Positions 42,385 through 51,058 of a stretch of 64,000 nucleotides of DNA are shown piece after piece (the stretch's first letter is position 1; each line of letters starts with the position of its first letter). The stretch is from the NCBI RefSeq assembly GCF_015354315.1, contig NZ_JADKYY010000003.1:124001-188000 (forward strand), given 5' to 3'. The stretch comes from Planobacterium oryzisoli (GTDB lineage: Bacteria; Bacteroidota; Bacteroidia; Flavobacteriales; Weeksellaceae). A program made the position numbers and the translations under genes. The notes beneath the pieces are model-generated. The model searched no databases and was not told the DNA's origin. It saw only the letters and a program-made list of their open reading frames with translations.

Positions 42385-45030
42385 ATGAGGTGTACTGTAC
42401 TCACTCTACTATTGGCAGCCATCGGTGGACTTCCTTTAATGAGCGCACAAACGACCGTATTTGCCTACCTTAAGGATCAGGAAGGAAAGCCTGTCGAAAG
42501 AGCTACCGTAGATTTAATCCGCTCGGACAACGATCTGATTGCCGATAAAATAGGCTATTTTCAGTTTGTTAATTTGGAGCCGGGGCTCTACAAAATGCGC
42601 ATCTCGAAAACGGGTCTGATGAGTCGTGAGATTGAGTTTGAGGTAAACCCTTCCCTAAAAAGACAGGATTTGGGTGTTATCAGCATGCTTCCCTCCAGCA
42701 AAGAGCATGCAGTGGCAGCTGCGGCAGTAAGTGAGAATCTTTCCTCAGATAATATGAGTTTGGAGCCTTCAATAGCCCTACTAACCAATCAAGGGTCGCT
42801 CTATACAAGACTTGTTTCCAGCGACATGCGCTGGTACGGCTACAAACCCCGCGCAATCGATAATTCCCAGCACAGCATTCTGGTAAATGGCACCCCTACC
42901 CTCAGCACAAAAGCCCCACAAGGGGATTTACTCTACATTCCGATTTCGGCTTTTGCCAGCTTGCCCATTGAATTCACCGAATCCTACCAGCCGCATGCCG
43001 CGCGCATAAATCCGGGCGCCATTGTGGAATTTACTACGCGGCCATCCCAAATACCGAAAACAACGAAACTGGGATATAGCTTCAGTACGGCTGTACTTGC
43101 TAACCGGCTGGAGCTATTCCATGCTTCGGGAGAATCCACCACCGGCTGGTCCATAGCGTTTGGACTAAGTCCGGAGTGGGGCGCCGACAAGAAGATAGCG
43201 GGAATCGACGGCAGCCGCCTGGGCTACTTTGCCTCTGTGGAACGCGCAATAAACCCCAAGTCGAGTATTTATTTTACCACCTATGCACAAAGCGACCGGA
43301 CCGGCCTTAGAAGTGCCCTGGACCCCGATAGCGGATCAGAAAACCATTTGGACAATGGCTACTGGGGCGTGGACGGGAACCAAATTCGTAATGCAAGGAC
43401 CCGAAATTACTTTTTACCGGTGTACCAATTAGGCTTTACTTACCTTCCTACCAAATCTTCGCAGTGGGAGACGCTGGTATCCCTACAAGAGGGAAGCATT
43501 AGAGAAAGCCGCTTGGAATGGGATAAGAGCGATGTGCCGTACGGACTTCATCCTACCCTCGCCAATTTTGACAGCGACCTAGGGCCTGTACGCTGGCAAA
43601 GTATGCGGGAAGAAAACGTTTTAGCCGACGGGAAAGCCAGTTTCTTTATGGCCGAGGATGTGGAGCAGATCCGAACTATTTCCGCATTAAGCACCTATTC
43701 TCTTCGTCTAAATCCGCATTTCACTGTAAAGTCCCACGTACAGGTGCGCTCCAAAGAATCCAAATACTACCGGGAAGTAAGCGATCTTTTGGGCGCATCT
43801 TATGTTCTGAATCGCAGTCCCTTTACTAATCTTGATTACAATACACTGGAGAGTTCGATCCAAAAAACCGAAGGTGAGCGTCTGGGATATGACTACTCTA
43901 TAGAAGAAAACGCCTTGCAGTGGGGCATTTTTGGAGCCTATAAAAAGAACAGATGGAACGCGCAGGCCTCGGCCTTTGTGCGGGTACATAATTCACGGCG
44001 CTTAGGAAATATGTTAGGAGAAAATGCAGAAGAAAGCGATTGGGGCCCATCGCCCACCCGACGCGGCGTAGATTCGGGCATCAACACCAAAGTGGACTTT
44101 ATGATTAACTCCAAAAATACGCTAAGTGCCTCCGGGTTCTACCATGCAGTTAATCCTGGAATACGTCCCTTGTTAAGACAGCCTCTTTCTTCGAATGCCA
44201 TACACAACCAGAGAAATCCTATAAAGAAAATGGGCACGGAACTCTCCTACCGCCTCTCCTTAGAGAAGCTGCAGCTATCCGCCTCTGCCTACTACCAAAG
44301 AGCACAAAACGACCTGCAGCACTGGAACTATTTTACAGACCAAAACTATGCGGGACCTTTGGACTACATGGGTAATACCTTTATAAATGAATCGTGGATC
44401 GGACTTGACCGGGAAAGCCGCGGTCTGGAACTGGGCGTGGAATGGAATTTTACCAAGAATTTTACCTGGTTCACTGCGGCGGGACTTAATAATTCTTCGG
44501 TTAAGAATAACCCTCTAGTGCACTACGTTTCCAGTCAAGTTTTGCACTCCGACGTGCAGGCACCTCTTTCGGGCGAGCGTCTCTCAGGTTCTGCGCAGAA
44601 CAACATTGTTGCAGGACTCCGTTACGACAATCCCAAACTCTTCTGGGCACGCATCTCCGGGATTTACCTCGATGCACTGTACCCCGAATTTTCTGCCCTT
44701 TCCAGAACAGAACTCTCGGAAGAAGCCTTGCCTTCCGGAATTTTGCCTGCATATCCTCATGGACTACCGCCGCAAAAGGAGCTGCCAAGTTATTTTTTAA
44801 TGAATCTTACGGCGGGAAAAACCTTTTCTATCGGTAGGTACGAGCTGGGGCTGAACCTTGAGGTGATAAACCTCTTGAACAATACCGAGTATACTCCGGC
44901 CTCCCGCGAAAGCCTGGGTCTTTTAAAGTTTGATTCTCAGGTGCAAAGGCCCTACGTACATTCATCGCATAACCAATACTACTACGACCGGGGAAGACGG
45001 ATATTTGCAGGTCTGTACTTTAAATTCTAG
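42385..45030 (+). CDS. TonB-dependent receptor with CarboxypepD-like N-terminal domain
   Basis: An 881-residue outer-membrane protein. A signal peptide (MRCTVLTLLLAAIGGLPLMSA) is followed by a carboxypeptidase-regulatory-like domain (about 22-105, KPVERATVDLI..), a short diverged plug region and a barrel. The plug lacks the usual RGF/NG motifs seen in the receptor at 12889 and reads ILVNGTPTLSTKAP instead. No SusD-like partner is present. An in-frame ATG at 42280 sits six bases after a TAAATTTA box; if used, it would add 35 residues before the signal peptide, so I prefer 42385. The ligand is unknown. Confidence 0.85.
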   Translation: MRCTVLTLLLAAIGGLPLMSAQTTVFAYLKDQEGKPVERATVDLIRSDNDLIADKIGYFQFVNLEPGLYKMRISKTGLMSREIEFEVNPSLKRQDLGVISMLPSSKEHAVAAAAVSENLSSDNMSLEPSIALLTNQGSLYTRLVSSDMRWYGYKPRAIDNSQHSILVNGTPTLSTKAPQGDLLYIPISAFASLPIEFTESYQPHAARINPGAIVEFTTRPSQIPKTTKLGYSFSTAVLANRLELFHASGESTTGWSIAFGLSPEWGADKKIAGIDGSRLGYFASVERAINPKSSIYFTTYAQSDRTGLRSALDPDSGSENHLDNGYWGVDGNQIRNARTRNYFLPVYQLGFTYLPTKSSQWETLVSLQEGSIRESRLEWDKSDVPYGLHPTLANFDSDLGPVRWQSMREENVLADGKASFFMAEDVEQIRTISALSTYSLRLNPHFTVKSHVQVRSKESKYYREVSDLLGASYVLNRSPFTNLDYNTLESSIQKTEGERLGYDYSIEENALQWGIFGAYKKNRWNAQASAFVRVHNSRRLGNMLGENAEESDWGPSPTRRGVDSGINTKVDFMINSKNTLSASGFYHAVNPGIRPLLRQPLSSNAIHNQRNPIKKMGTELSYRLSLEKLQLSASAYYQRAQNDLQHWNYFTDQNYAGPLDYMGNTFINESWIGLDRESRGLELGVEWNFTKNFTWFTAAGLNNSSVKNNPLVHYVSSQVLHSDVQAPLSGERLSGSAQNNIVAGLRYDNPKLFWARISGIYLDALYPEFSALSRTELSEEALPSGILPAYPHGLPPQKELPSYFLMNLTAGKTFSIGRYELGLNLEVINLLNNTEYTPASRESLGLLKFDSQVQRPYVHSSHNQYYYDRGRRIFAGLYFKF

Positions 45031-45655
45031 CAGGAAGGGTACGGAGAAAGTCCTCCTTGCTGATCATTTCGGCGCCCAGCTGCTCCAAATGCGCGGAATG
45101 CACCTGGCAGTCTATTAACTCGATATCCTGCTTGTGTTTGTCTACAAAAGAAATTAGGCCCGCTTTAGAGGCGTTGGATACCAGACTGAACATACTTTCG
45201 CCACAAAACACCTTTCCTACCAACAGACCGTATAAGCCACCTACCAGCCTGCCCTCCTGCCAAACTTCGTAGCTTAAAGCCTTTCCTTCACGGTGAAGGA
45301 CTTCCAGCGAGTCAATAAGTTCCATCGACATCCAGGTTCCGTCTTGGCCTTCGCGGGGCGTATGCATGCACTGTTCCAGCACCTCTCTAAACGCTTGGTT
45401 TTCTGTAAACTTAAAGACACCCCGGTCCATTATCTTGCGCATACTTTTGCTGATCCTGAGCTTCTGTGGAAAAAGCACAAAGCGGGGGTCCGGACACCAC
45501 CAAAGAATATCTTCCCCAGGATTGTACCAGGGAAATATCCCCTGACTGTAGGCAGTCCATAGGGTGTCCGGACTCAGGTCCCCACCGTAGGCTATAAGAC
45601 CTCCATGGGGGTATTCTTGGTACGGGTCCGGAAAGGAAATGTAACGCTCTTCCAT
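45020..45655 (-). CDS. aat: Leucyl/phenylalanyl-tRNA-protein transferase
   Basis: Adds leucine or phenylalanine to proteins with N-terminal Arg or Lys, marking them for ClpAP degradation (N-degron pathway). The 211-residue protein carries the family motifs GIFPWY and WWCPDPRFVLFP, plus CGESMFSLVSNASK. The start could be the ATG at 45655 or one three codons earlier (45664). Its 3' end overlaps the receptor gene by 11 bases in convergent orientation. Confidence 0.93.
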   Translation of the reverse strand: MEERYISFPDPYQEYPHGGLIAYGGDLSPDTLWTAYSQGIFPWYNPGEDILWWCPDPRFVLFPQKLRISKSMRKIMDRGVFKFTENQAFREVLEQCMHTPREGQDGTWMSMELIDSLEVLHREGKALSYEVWQEGRLVGGLYGLLVGKVFCGESMFSLVSNASKAGLISFVDKHKQDIELIDCQVHSAHLEQLGAEMISKEDFLRTLPARI

Positions 45656-45668
45656 AGTATGCATAAAA

Positions 45669-45692
45669 AAATCCTACTTGAAAGCAGGATTT
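45669..45692 (-). terminator. Terminator of the DUF3127 gene
   Basis: On the reverse strand AAATCCTGC pairs with G(T)AGGATTT and is followed by a T run. It lies just upstream of aat. Confidence 0.8.
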
Positions 45693-45707
45693 GAATTTTG
45701 TTCGCTG

Positions 45708-46085
45708 TTAAAAAGGCAAATCGTCGTCTTCGTCTTCGAAAGGATCGGAAGATGCTGCAGGAGCTGCTCCCCCTGCCGCTGGTGCTACTACAGGATCGCT
45801 GAATCCGCCGCCGCTTAATTTTTCGACTCTCCAACCGGTAATAGAATTAAAGTATTTTACTTCCCCCTGCGGGCTGGTCCATTCCCTACCGCGGATATTG
45901 ATTCCTACTTTTACATCATCCCCCTCGGAAATAGTATCCAGTAGTCCTATCTTATCGGATAAAAATTCAATGTTTATTGGTTGTGGATACTGCTCTTGCG
46001 TCAGTAGAACCATTTCTCTTTTTTGAAAACCACTTGCAAAAGTCTGGGTTTCAAATATTTTCTTTACCGTTCCTTGTAATTCCAT
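45708..46085 (-). CDS. DUF3127 domain protein (OB-fold-like)
   Basis: A 125-residue protein of the Bacteroidota DUF3127 family. The N-terminal 85 residues look like an OB fold (GTVKKIFETQTFASGFQKRE.. and FNSITGWRVE). The tail is Gly/Ala-rich and ends in an acidic DPFEDEDDDLPF, like the C-terminal tip of single-stranded DNA-binding proteins. This suggests nucleic-acid binding with a protein-docking tail, but no function is established. Confidence 0.82.
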   Translation of the reverse strand: MELQGTVKKIFETQTFASGFQKREMVLLTQEQYPQPINIEFLSDKIGLLDTISEGDDVKVGINIRGREWTSPQGEVKYFNSITGWRVEKLSGGGFSDPVVAPAAGGAAPAASSDPFEDEDDDLPF

Positions 46086-46113
46086 GTTCAGATTTCTTAA
46101 GTGTGTAAAAATA

Positions 46114-46121
46114 CAAAAGTA
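46114..46121 (-). promoter_or_regulatory. -7 box of the DUF3127 gene
   Basis: TACTTTTG on the reverse strand, 29 bases before the ATG at 46085. Confidence 0.55.
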
Positions 46122-46179
46122 ATTTAATTTTAAAGTCTGCTAAGCGTTTAAATTTTATTCAAAAAAAATATTTAAAAAA

Positions 46180-46212
46180 TTTGCTTTTGAAATACTAAAT
46201 CGTTTATATTTG
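46180..46212 (+). promoter_or_regulatory. Promoter of the tRNA cluster
   Basis: TTTG (46180-46183) and TATATTTG (46205-46212), 21 bases apart, form the most complete Bacteroidota -33/-7 promoter in the window. It lies 37 bases upstream of the first tRNA. Confidence 0.75.
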
Positions 46213-46248
46213 CACTCACAAAAAAAGAACAGAAGGTCTTAAATTAAT

Positions 46249-46330
46249 GCGGATGTGGTGTAATTGGTAGCCACGCCAGACTTAGGATCTGGTGCCGTGA
46301 GGCGTGGGGGTTCGAGTCCCTTCATCCGCA
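46249..46330 (+). tRNA. tRNA-Leu (anticodon TAG)
   Basis: 82 bases. Acceptor stem GCGGATG/CATCCGC with discriminator A, anticodon stem CCAGA/TCTGG around loop CTTAGGA, a long variable arm and GGTTCGAGTCC in the T arm. CCA is not encoded. Confidence 0.96.
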
Positions 46331-46375
46331 CTTTTATAAAAAAATTTCTAAACTTGTTTTAGAAATTTTTTGTTT

Positions 46376-46448
46376 GCGAAAATAGCTCAGCTGGTAGAGC
46401 ACAACCTTGCCAAGGTTGGGGTCGCGGGTTCGAGTCCCGTTTTTCGCT
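46376..46448 (+). tRNA. tRNA-Gly (anticodon GCC)
   Basis: 73 bases. Acceptor GCGAAAA/TTTTCGC with discriminator T, anticodon stem CAACC/GGTTG around TTGCCAA, and a standard T arm. CCA is not encoded. Confidence 0.96.
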
Positions 46449-46461
46449 CATTTTCTACCTT

Positions 46462-46545
46462 GCCCTGGTGGTGGAATTGGTAGACACGCAGGACTTAAAA
46501 TCCTGTGTCCGCAAGGACGTACGGGTTCAAGTCCCGTCTGGGGTA
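46462..46545 (+). tRNA. tRNA-Leu (anticodon TAA)
   Basis: 84 bases. Acceptor GCCCTGG/CTGGGGT with discriminator A, anticodon loop CTTAAAA, a class II variable arm (GTGTCCGCAAGGACGT) and GGTTCAAGTCC. Third and last tRNA of the cluster. Confidence 0.96.
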
Positions 46546-46548
46546 CTT

Positions 46549-46586
46549 AAAAGCATTGTTAATCGTTCGATTTTCAATGCTTTTTG
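46549..46586 (+). terminator. Terminator of the tRNA cluster
   Basis: AAAAGCATTG pairs exactly with CAATGCTTTT; inside it AATCG/CGATT forms a second stem. T residues follow. Confidence 0.8.
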
Positions 46587-47018
46587 CTTTTAGAGGGTTG
46601 CTAAAAGGGTGGCTAAATTAAAAATTGTCCGGAATTCTTTTCATCTCTCCAGTAGACTATAGTTCAACAGACAAAAAAATATCTTCTTCTTTAGATGTTG
46701 AAATTTATGGAGGTTTTTCCATAAAAGGTATTATTAATATATAATGCGAGATTTTGCGATAATCTCGCATTACTTACTTTTCTCACCTTCTTGTGAATCA
46801 CATTTAAGGAAAAATGATAGTCAAATAGATTGCTTGTAAAGCATCAGGAGGCACTTGTTTTGTGCTCCTATTTGGGTCTGTATCCGCTTGAGAGTTTTTT
46901 GGCTCAAGATGGCAAGGGCGAATATCCAACATTTATTACAAGGCCTCTCGTTTGGGCAAACTAAAAGTTCTAGCGTGTTTGGTAGCATATTTGCTCCAAA
47001 ATTGCATACCCATTTTTT
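46587..47018. other. Gene-poor stretch downstream of the tRNA cluster
   Basis: No intact gene is supported. A forward frame of 40 codons (46622-46744) reads like the end of a protein (DVEIYGGFSIKGIINI) and stops at a hairpin, so it may be a gene remnant. A reverse frame of 42 codons (46804-46932) has an ATG but no recognisable content. Near 46987 a CATATTTG sequence could be the -7 box of the next gene. No repeat of the tRNA-Leu 3' end was seen that would mark an attachment site. Confidence 0.5.
46742..46772 (+). terminator. Hairpin at the end of the possible gene remnant
   Basis: TAATGCGAGATT pairs perfectly with AATCTCGCATTA around TTGCGAT. The left arm begins with the stop codon of the 40-codon frame. 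The following CTTACTTTT is only a weak T tract. Confidence 0.55.
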
Positions 47019-48446
47019 ATGAAAATTCTTCTGACAGGGGCTACCGGATACATCGGCAAACGTCTACTAATCCAACTACTCTCTCAGGGGCACACTGTGG
47101 TTTGCTCCGTGCGTGACTCCATGCGCTTTAACAGCGCTAAATACAAGGATGCTCCTGGAGAAATAGAAGTGATCGAAAATGATTTCCTAGACCCGGAATC
47201 TCTTTCTTCTATACCCGCAGATATTGATGCCGCCTATTATCTGATACATTCCATGTCCAGTAGTGCGGGTGACTTCTCGCAAATGGAGCTCGACTCGGCC
47301 ACCAATTTTAGAAAAGCAATCGAACAAACCTCCTGCAAGCAGGTTATTTTCCTTACTGGCATTGCTAATAATCCAAAGCTCTCCAAACACCTCTCTTCAC
47401 GTCTAGCTGTGGAGCATGCTTTGGAAAGCAGCAAATACGGCCTGACTTCCCTGCGTGCTGCCATTATCGTAGGATCCGGCAGCGCTTCCTTTGAGATTAT
47501 ACGAGATTTAGTGGAGAAATTACCTGTTATGGTAGCTCCTAAATGGTTGAAGACAAAATGCCAGCCCATCGGAATACGAAATGTTATGGAATTTTTGGTC
47601 GGGGTACTCGGAAAAGAATTTACCTACAATAAAAGCTATGACATAGGAGGAAAGGACATTCTAACCTACAAAGAAATGCTGCTGCAGTATGCCGAGGTTC
47701 GGGGGCTGAAACGAAGCATATTTACGGTTCCTGTGATGACGCCAAAGCTCTCCTCCTATTGGCTCTACTTTATAACCAGTACCACCTATCCCCTGGCTAA
47801 AAATCTTGTGGACAGTATGAAGATTGATGTAGTGGCCACGCCCAATGAGCTAGCTTCACAGCTGAACATCTCCCTGTACAGCTATAAAGAAAGTATTACC
47901 CACGCTTTTGATAAAATCAAGCAAAACGATGTGCTTTCAAGCTGGTACGATTCGTTCTCCAATCCTTTTCATAAGAAGAATGTATGGCAATATTTGGAGG
48001 TCCCTTCAAAGGGCTGCTATAAGGATGTGCGGCGCCGCAAGGTGCACGATACCGAAACGACACTGGACAGAATATTTGGCATTGGAGGAAGAAACGGGTG
48101 GTACTACGCCAATATTCTTTGGAAAATCAGAGGGCATTTAGACCGGCTCTTTGGAGGTGTGGGTCTGAGGCGGGGACGCAGGGACCAGCGCAGCGTGGAA
48201 CCGGGCGACAGTATTGATTTTTGGCGGGTGCTCTACAGCAACCGGGAAGAAAAACGCCTTTTACTCTTTGCAGAAATGAAAGTGCCGGGCGAGGCGTGGC
48301 TGGAATTTAGAATCGAGGGCGATACCCTGATACAAGAAGCCACCTTTAGACCACTGGGACTTGCAGGAAGGCTCTATTGGTATGCGGTTCTGCCTTTCCA
48401 CGGTCTTATCTTTAACGGAATGATTACTAAACTAACCGACAAATAA
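47019..48446 (+). CDS. SDR-family NAD(P)-binding protein with DUF2867 domain
   Basis: A 475-residue protein. The N-terminal 280 residues form an atypical short-chain dehydrogenase (GATGYIGKR at 7-15, with NmrA-like features: no YxxxK catalytic pair is obvious). The C-terminal part (about 310-475) matches DUF2867, often fused to such domains. A role as an NAD(P)-dependent reductase or sensor is likely; the substrate is unknown. It is followed by mutL with its own promoter. Confidence 0.85.
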   Translation: MKILLTGATGYIGKRLLIQLLSQGHTVVCSVRDSMRFNSAKYKDAPGEIEVIENDFLDPESLSSIPADIDAAYYLIHSMSSSAGDFSQMELDSATNFRKAIEQTSCKQVIFLTGIANNPKLSKHLSSRLAVEHALESSKYGLTSLRAAIIVGSGSASFEIIRDLVEKLPVMVAPKWLKTKCQPIGIRNVMEFLVGVLGKEFTYNKSYDIGGKDILTYKEMLLQYAEVRGLKRSIFTVPVMTPKLSSYWLYFITSTTYPLAKNLVDSMKIDVVATPNELASQLNISLYSYKESITHAFDKIKQNDVLSSWYDSFSNPFHKKNVWQYLEVPSKGCYKDVRRRKVHDTETTLDRIFGIGGRNGWYYANILWKIRGHLDRLFGGVGLRRGRRDQRSVEPGDSIDFWRVLYSNREEKRLLLFAEMKVPGEAWLEFRIEGDTLIQEATFRPLGLAGRLYWYAVLPFHGLIFNGMITKLTDK

Positions 48447-48515
48447 ACTGTCTTTCGTCTCCGTAATGTCGTGGAGATTTAAGTTACACAATCTGCAATT
48501 CACAGAAGTTATTGC

Positions 48516-48523
48516 TATTTTTG
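48516..48523 (+). promoter_or_regulatory. -7 box of mutL
   Basis: TATTTTTG, 16 bases before the ATG at 48539. Confidence 0.6.
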
Positions 48524-48538
48524 TCCTAAATACCTTTT

Positions 48539-50308
48539 ATGTCCGATATCATCCAGCTGTTGCCTGACCATGTTGCCAACCAGATTGCTGCCGGAGAAGT
48601 GGTTCAGCGCCCTTCTTCAGTGGTAAAGGAGCTCATGGAAAATGCTATTGACGCGCAGGCAACCAAGGTGGAGCTGATTATTCGGGAGGCGGGTAAAAAT
48701 CTAGTACAGGTTGTTGACAACGGCATGGGAATGTCGGACGCCGACGCACTGCTTGCCTTTCAGCGGCACGCTACTTCGAAAATCAAAACCACTGAGGATA
48801 TTTTTAAGATTGCTTCCAAAGGATTTCGGGGTGAGGCTCTGGCTTCTATTGCGGCCGTAGCCCAGGTGGAGCTCAGAACCAAGCAGTCGGGAGCAAGTGC
48901 GGGAACCAATATCTATATAGAAGGCGGAGGACTGCAGTTTCAGGAACCTACACAGACGCACGAAGGCTCGAGTTTTTCCGTTAAAAACCTGTTTTACAAT
49001 ATCCCGGCAAGAAGAAAATTTTTAAAAAACAACAATGTTGAACTCCGCCACGTCATCGACGAGTTTCAAAGAATTGCCCTGGCACACAATGACGTCGAAT
49101 TTGATTTCTTTCATAACGACGAGCCGGTTTTTAGGCTGCGCAAGGGAACGGCTCTGCACCGCATCGTGGAAATCTTTGGCAGAAGGCTCCAGCCACTTTT
49201 ACTTCCCATAGCAGAAGATATGGACTGGATTAAACTCTCTGGCTATGTAGCCAAGCCCGAGGGATCCAAGAAAACACGTGGGGAACAGTTCTTCTTCGTC
49301 AATAAAAGATTCTTTAAAAGCCCCTACCTTAACAAAGCGGTCCAGGAAGCATTTGAAGGGCTGCTCCAACCGGGCTACATCCCCTCTTTTTTTCTGTTCT
49401 TGGAAATTGATCCAGAGAAAATTGATGTGAACATCCACCCTCAGAAGACAGAAATAAAGTTTGAAGATGAAAACCTGATATTTGCGCTCATTCGCTCTAC
49501 CATAAAAAAAGCGTTGGGAATATATAACGTCGCTCCCAGTCTGGATTTTGATCGTGATCCTAAAATGGATGCTTTCTTCTCCAGCGCCAAGTCTTCCCAG
49601 AGCTCTATGAATACGCCCGGCAGATCCTTTGCCGTGGACCGGGACTTCAATCCCTTTAAATCCGAACAGTATCCCCAGTCCCAGCAAATAGCAGCAGAAA
49701 CACTGTATCAGGAACCACTGCATTCCGCACCGTCGAAAATCAACCTGTTTGAAGAGGAAGATTTTCAGGAAGATTTACTCCGCCTTCCCAATGGGTACTG
49801 GATTTACAACAAAGGCTCTGAAACCCTTATACTGGATCCGGGAAGAATGCACCGTTTACTGCAGCAGAACCAGAAAGCACCTAAATTTTCTTCCTCTGTG
49901 GCGCAGTCCTTACTTTTCTCTCTGGAATACCATATGAATGAAATTGAGAAAGTCAAGTACAAATCCATAAAAAAGTACCTTCCAGAGCTGGGATTTGACA
50001 TGAAGCTTGCTCAGGAGAACGTACTGAGGATCGATGCGGTCCCGCAAGGCCTGAAGGAATCGCAGGTCACCACCTTTCTGGAACGGATATTCGAGATTTT
50101 GGAATACCGAACTGAAGAAGATTTTATGAGCTATTTTTCCCACCAATGGAACCGGCTGCATTCCAAATCACGCTTCGACTTTATTTACAAGCACGAAATG
50201 GAAGACCTTATCAGACGCTACCAAAAAATAGGTTTTCCCCGGTACGATCCCAGGGGCAAACAATGCTATACCGAACTCTCCCTCGAGGACATAAATTCCA
50301 AATTTTAA
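48539..50308 (+). CDS. mutL: DNA mismatch repair protein MutL
   Basis: GHKL ATPase that links MutS mismatch recognition to downstream repair. The 589-residue protein has motif I ENAIDA near residue 35, motif II DNGMGMS near 61, motif III GFRGEAL near 96, and a C-terminal dimerisation domain. I did not see the DQHAAxER endonuclease motif, so strand cutting may need another factor, but a divergent form cannot be excluded. The next gene begins three bases after the stop. Confidence 0.94.
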   Translation: MSDIIQLLPDHVANQIAAGEVVQRPSSVVKELMENAIDAQATKVELIIREAGKNLVQVVDNGMGMSDADALLAFQRHATSKIKTTEDIFKIASKGFRGEALASIAAVAQVELRTKQSGASAGTNIYIEGGGLQFQEPTQTHEGSSFSVKNLFYNIPARRKFLKNNNVELRHVIDEFQRIALAHNDVEFDFFHNDEPVFRLRKGTALHRIVEIFGRRLQPLLLPIAEDMDWIKLSGYVAKPEGSKKTRGEQFFFVNKRFFKSPYLNKAVQEAFEGLLQPGYIPSFFLFLEIDPEKIDVNIHPQKTEIKFEDENLIFALIRSTIKKALGIYNVAPSLDFDRDPKMDAFFSSAKSSQSSMNTPGRSFAVDRDFNPFKSEQYPQSQQIAAETLYQEPLHSAPSKINLFEEEDFQEDLLRLPNGYWIYNKGSETLILDPGRMHRLLQQNQKAPKFSSSVAQSLLFSLEYHMNEIEKVKYKSIKKYLPELGFDMKLAQENVLRIDAVPQGLKESQVTTFLERIFEILEYRTEEDFMSYFSHQWNRLHSKSRFDFIYKHEMEDLIRRYQKIGFPRYDPRGKQCYTELSLEDINSKF

Positions 50309-50311
50309 TCT

Positions 50312-51058
50312 ATGTTTAGAAATATACCCCCTGTTACCAAAAATATCATCATTTTAAATGTCGTGGTATATTTGGTGTCCAATCTACTTTTTTCCGGACA
50401 TCTCTATAATATACTCTCGGCATACTATCCCTTCTCCCCCAACTTCAGAAGCTGGCAAATACTGACCCACATGTTTATGCACGCTCCAATGGGTCAGGGC
50501 ATGGGCCTTACGCATATTCTCTTTAATATGTTTACGCTTTGGAGCTTTGGCCCCGTACTAGAACAGGTCCTGGGTGCAAAAAAGTTCTTACTGCTATATT
50601 TTGTTAGCGGGCTGGGCGCATTTCTTTTATTTAATGTGTGGAACGTCTACGAGGTCAATCAGATAATTTCCGCTTTGGACCAACAGGGAATCGATGTGGC
50701 CGAGGTCTTTAGAAAGTCCAGTCAGACCTATACTGGAGATCTAAGTGTGTTTAAAAATCCCGACGCTCTGCTGCTGGGACAAATGCTAAACAGCAAAATG
50801 CTGGGCGCATCTGGAGCCATTTTTGGTGTGGTTGCCGCATTCTCCACCATGTTTCCCGACGCCAAATTGGTGTTTCTTTTCATTCCGTTTCCGATCAAAG
50901 CCAAGTACCTATTTCCCATTATCATCGTTGTATCGCTTTATTTAGGAATTAGCGACAGTATGGGAGGAATCGCGCACTTTGCCCATATCGGTGGTGCAGT
51001 AGTAGGATTTCTTATGGCCCTGTATTTCCGCAAAAAGCATATTCAAAGATGGCATTAG
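50312..51058 (+). CDS. Rhomboid-family intramembrane serine protease
   Basis: A 248-residue membrane protein with six or more helices. The catalytic serine is S167 in GASGAIFG and the histidine is H225 in AHFAHIGG. It cleaves membrane proteins within or next to the bilayer; the substrate is unknown. An extended segment (about 110-160) between helices is larger than in minimal rhomboids. It follows mutL by three bases and overlaps the next gene by ten. Confidence 0.92.
   Translation: MFRNIPPVTKNIIILNVVVYLVSNLLFSGHLYNILSAYYPFSPNFRSWQILTHMFMHAPMGQGMGLTHILFNMFTLWSFGPVLEQVLGAKKFLLLYFVSGLGAFLLFNVWNVYEVNQIISALDQQGIDVAEVFRKSSQTYTGDLSVFKNPDALLLGQMLNSKMLGASGAIFGVVAAFSTMFPDAKLVFLFIPFPIKAKYLFPIIIVVSLYLGISDSMGGIAHFAHIGGAVVGFLMALYFRKKHIQRWH

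Noticed and set aside
46804-46932. A 42-codon reverse frame with an ATG downstream of the tRNA cluster
   Set aside because: It lacks a promoter box, a membrane or signal segment and any familiar motif, and its length is within chance expectation.
46462-47018. A complete mobile element integrated at tRNA-Leu
   Set aside because: No integrase, no transfer genes and no repeat of the tRNA 3' end were found; only a possible remnant remains.
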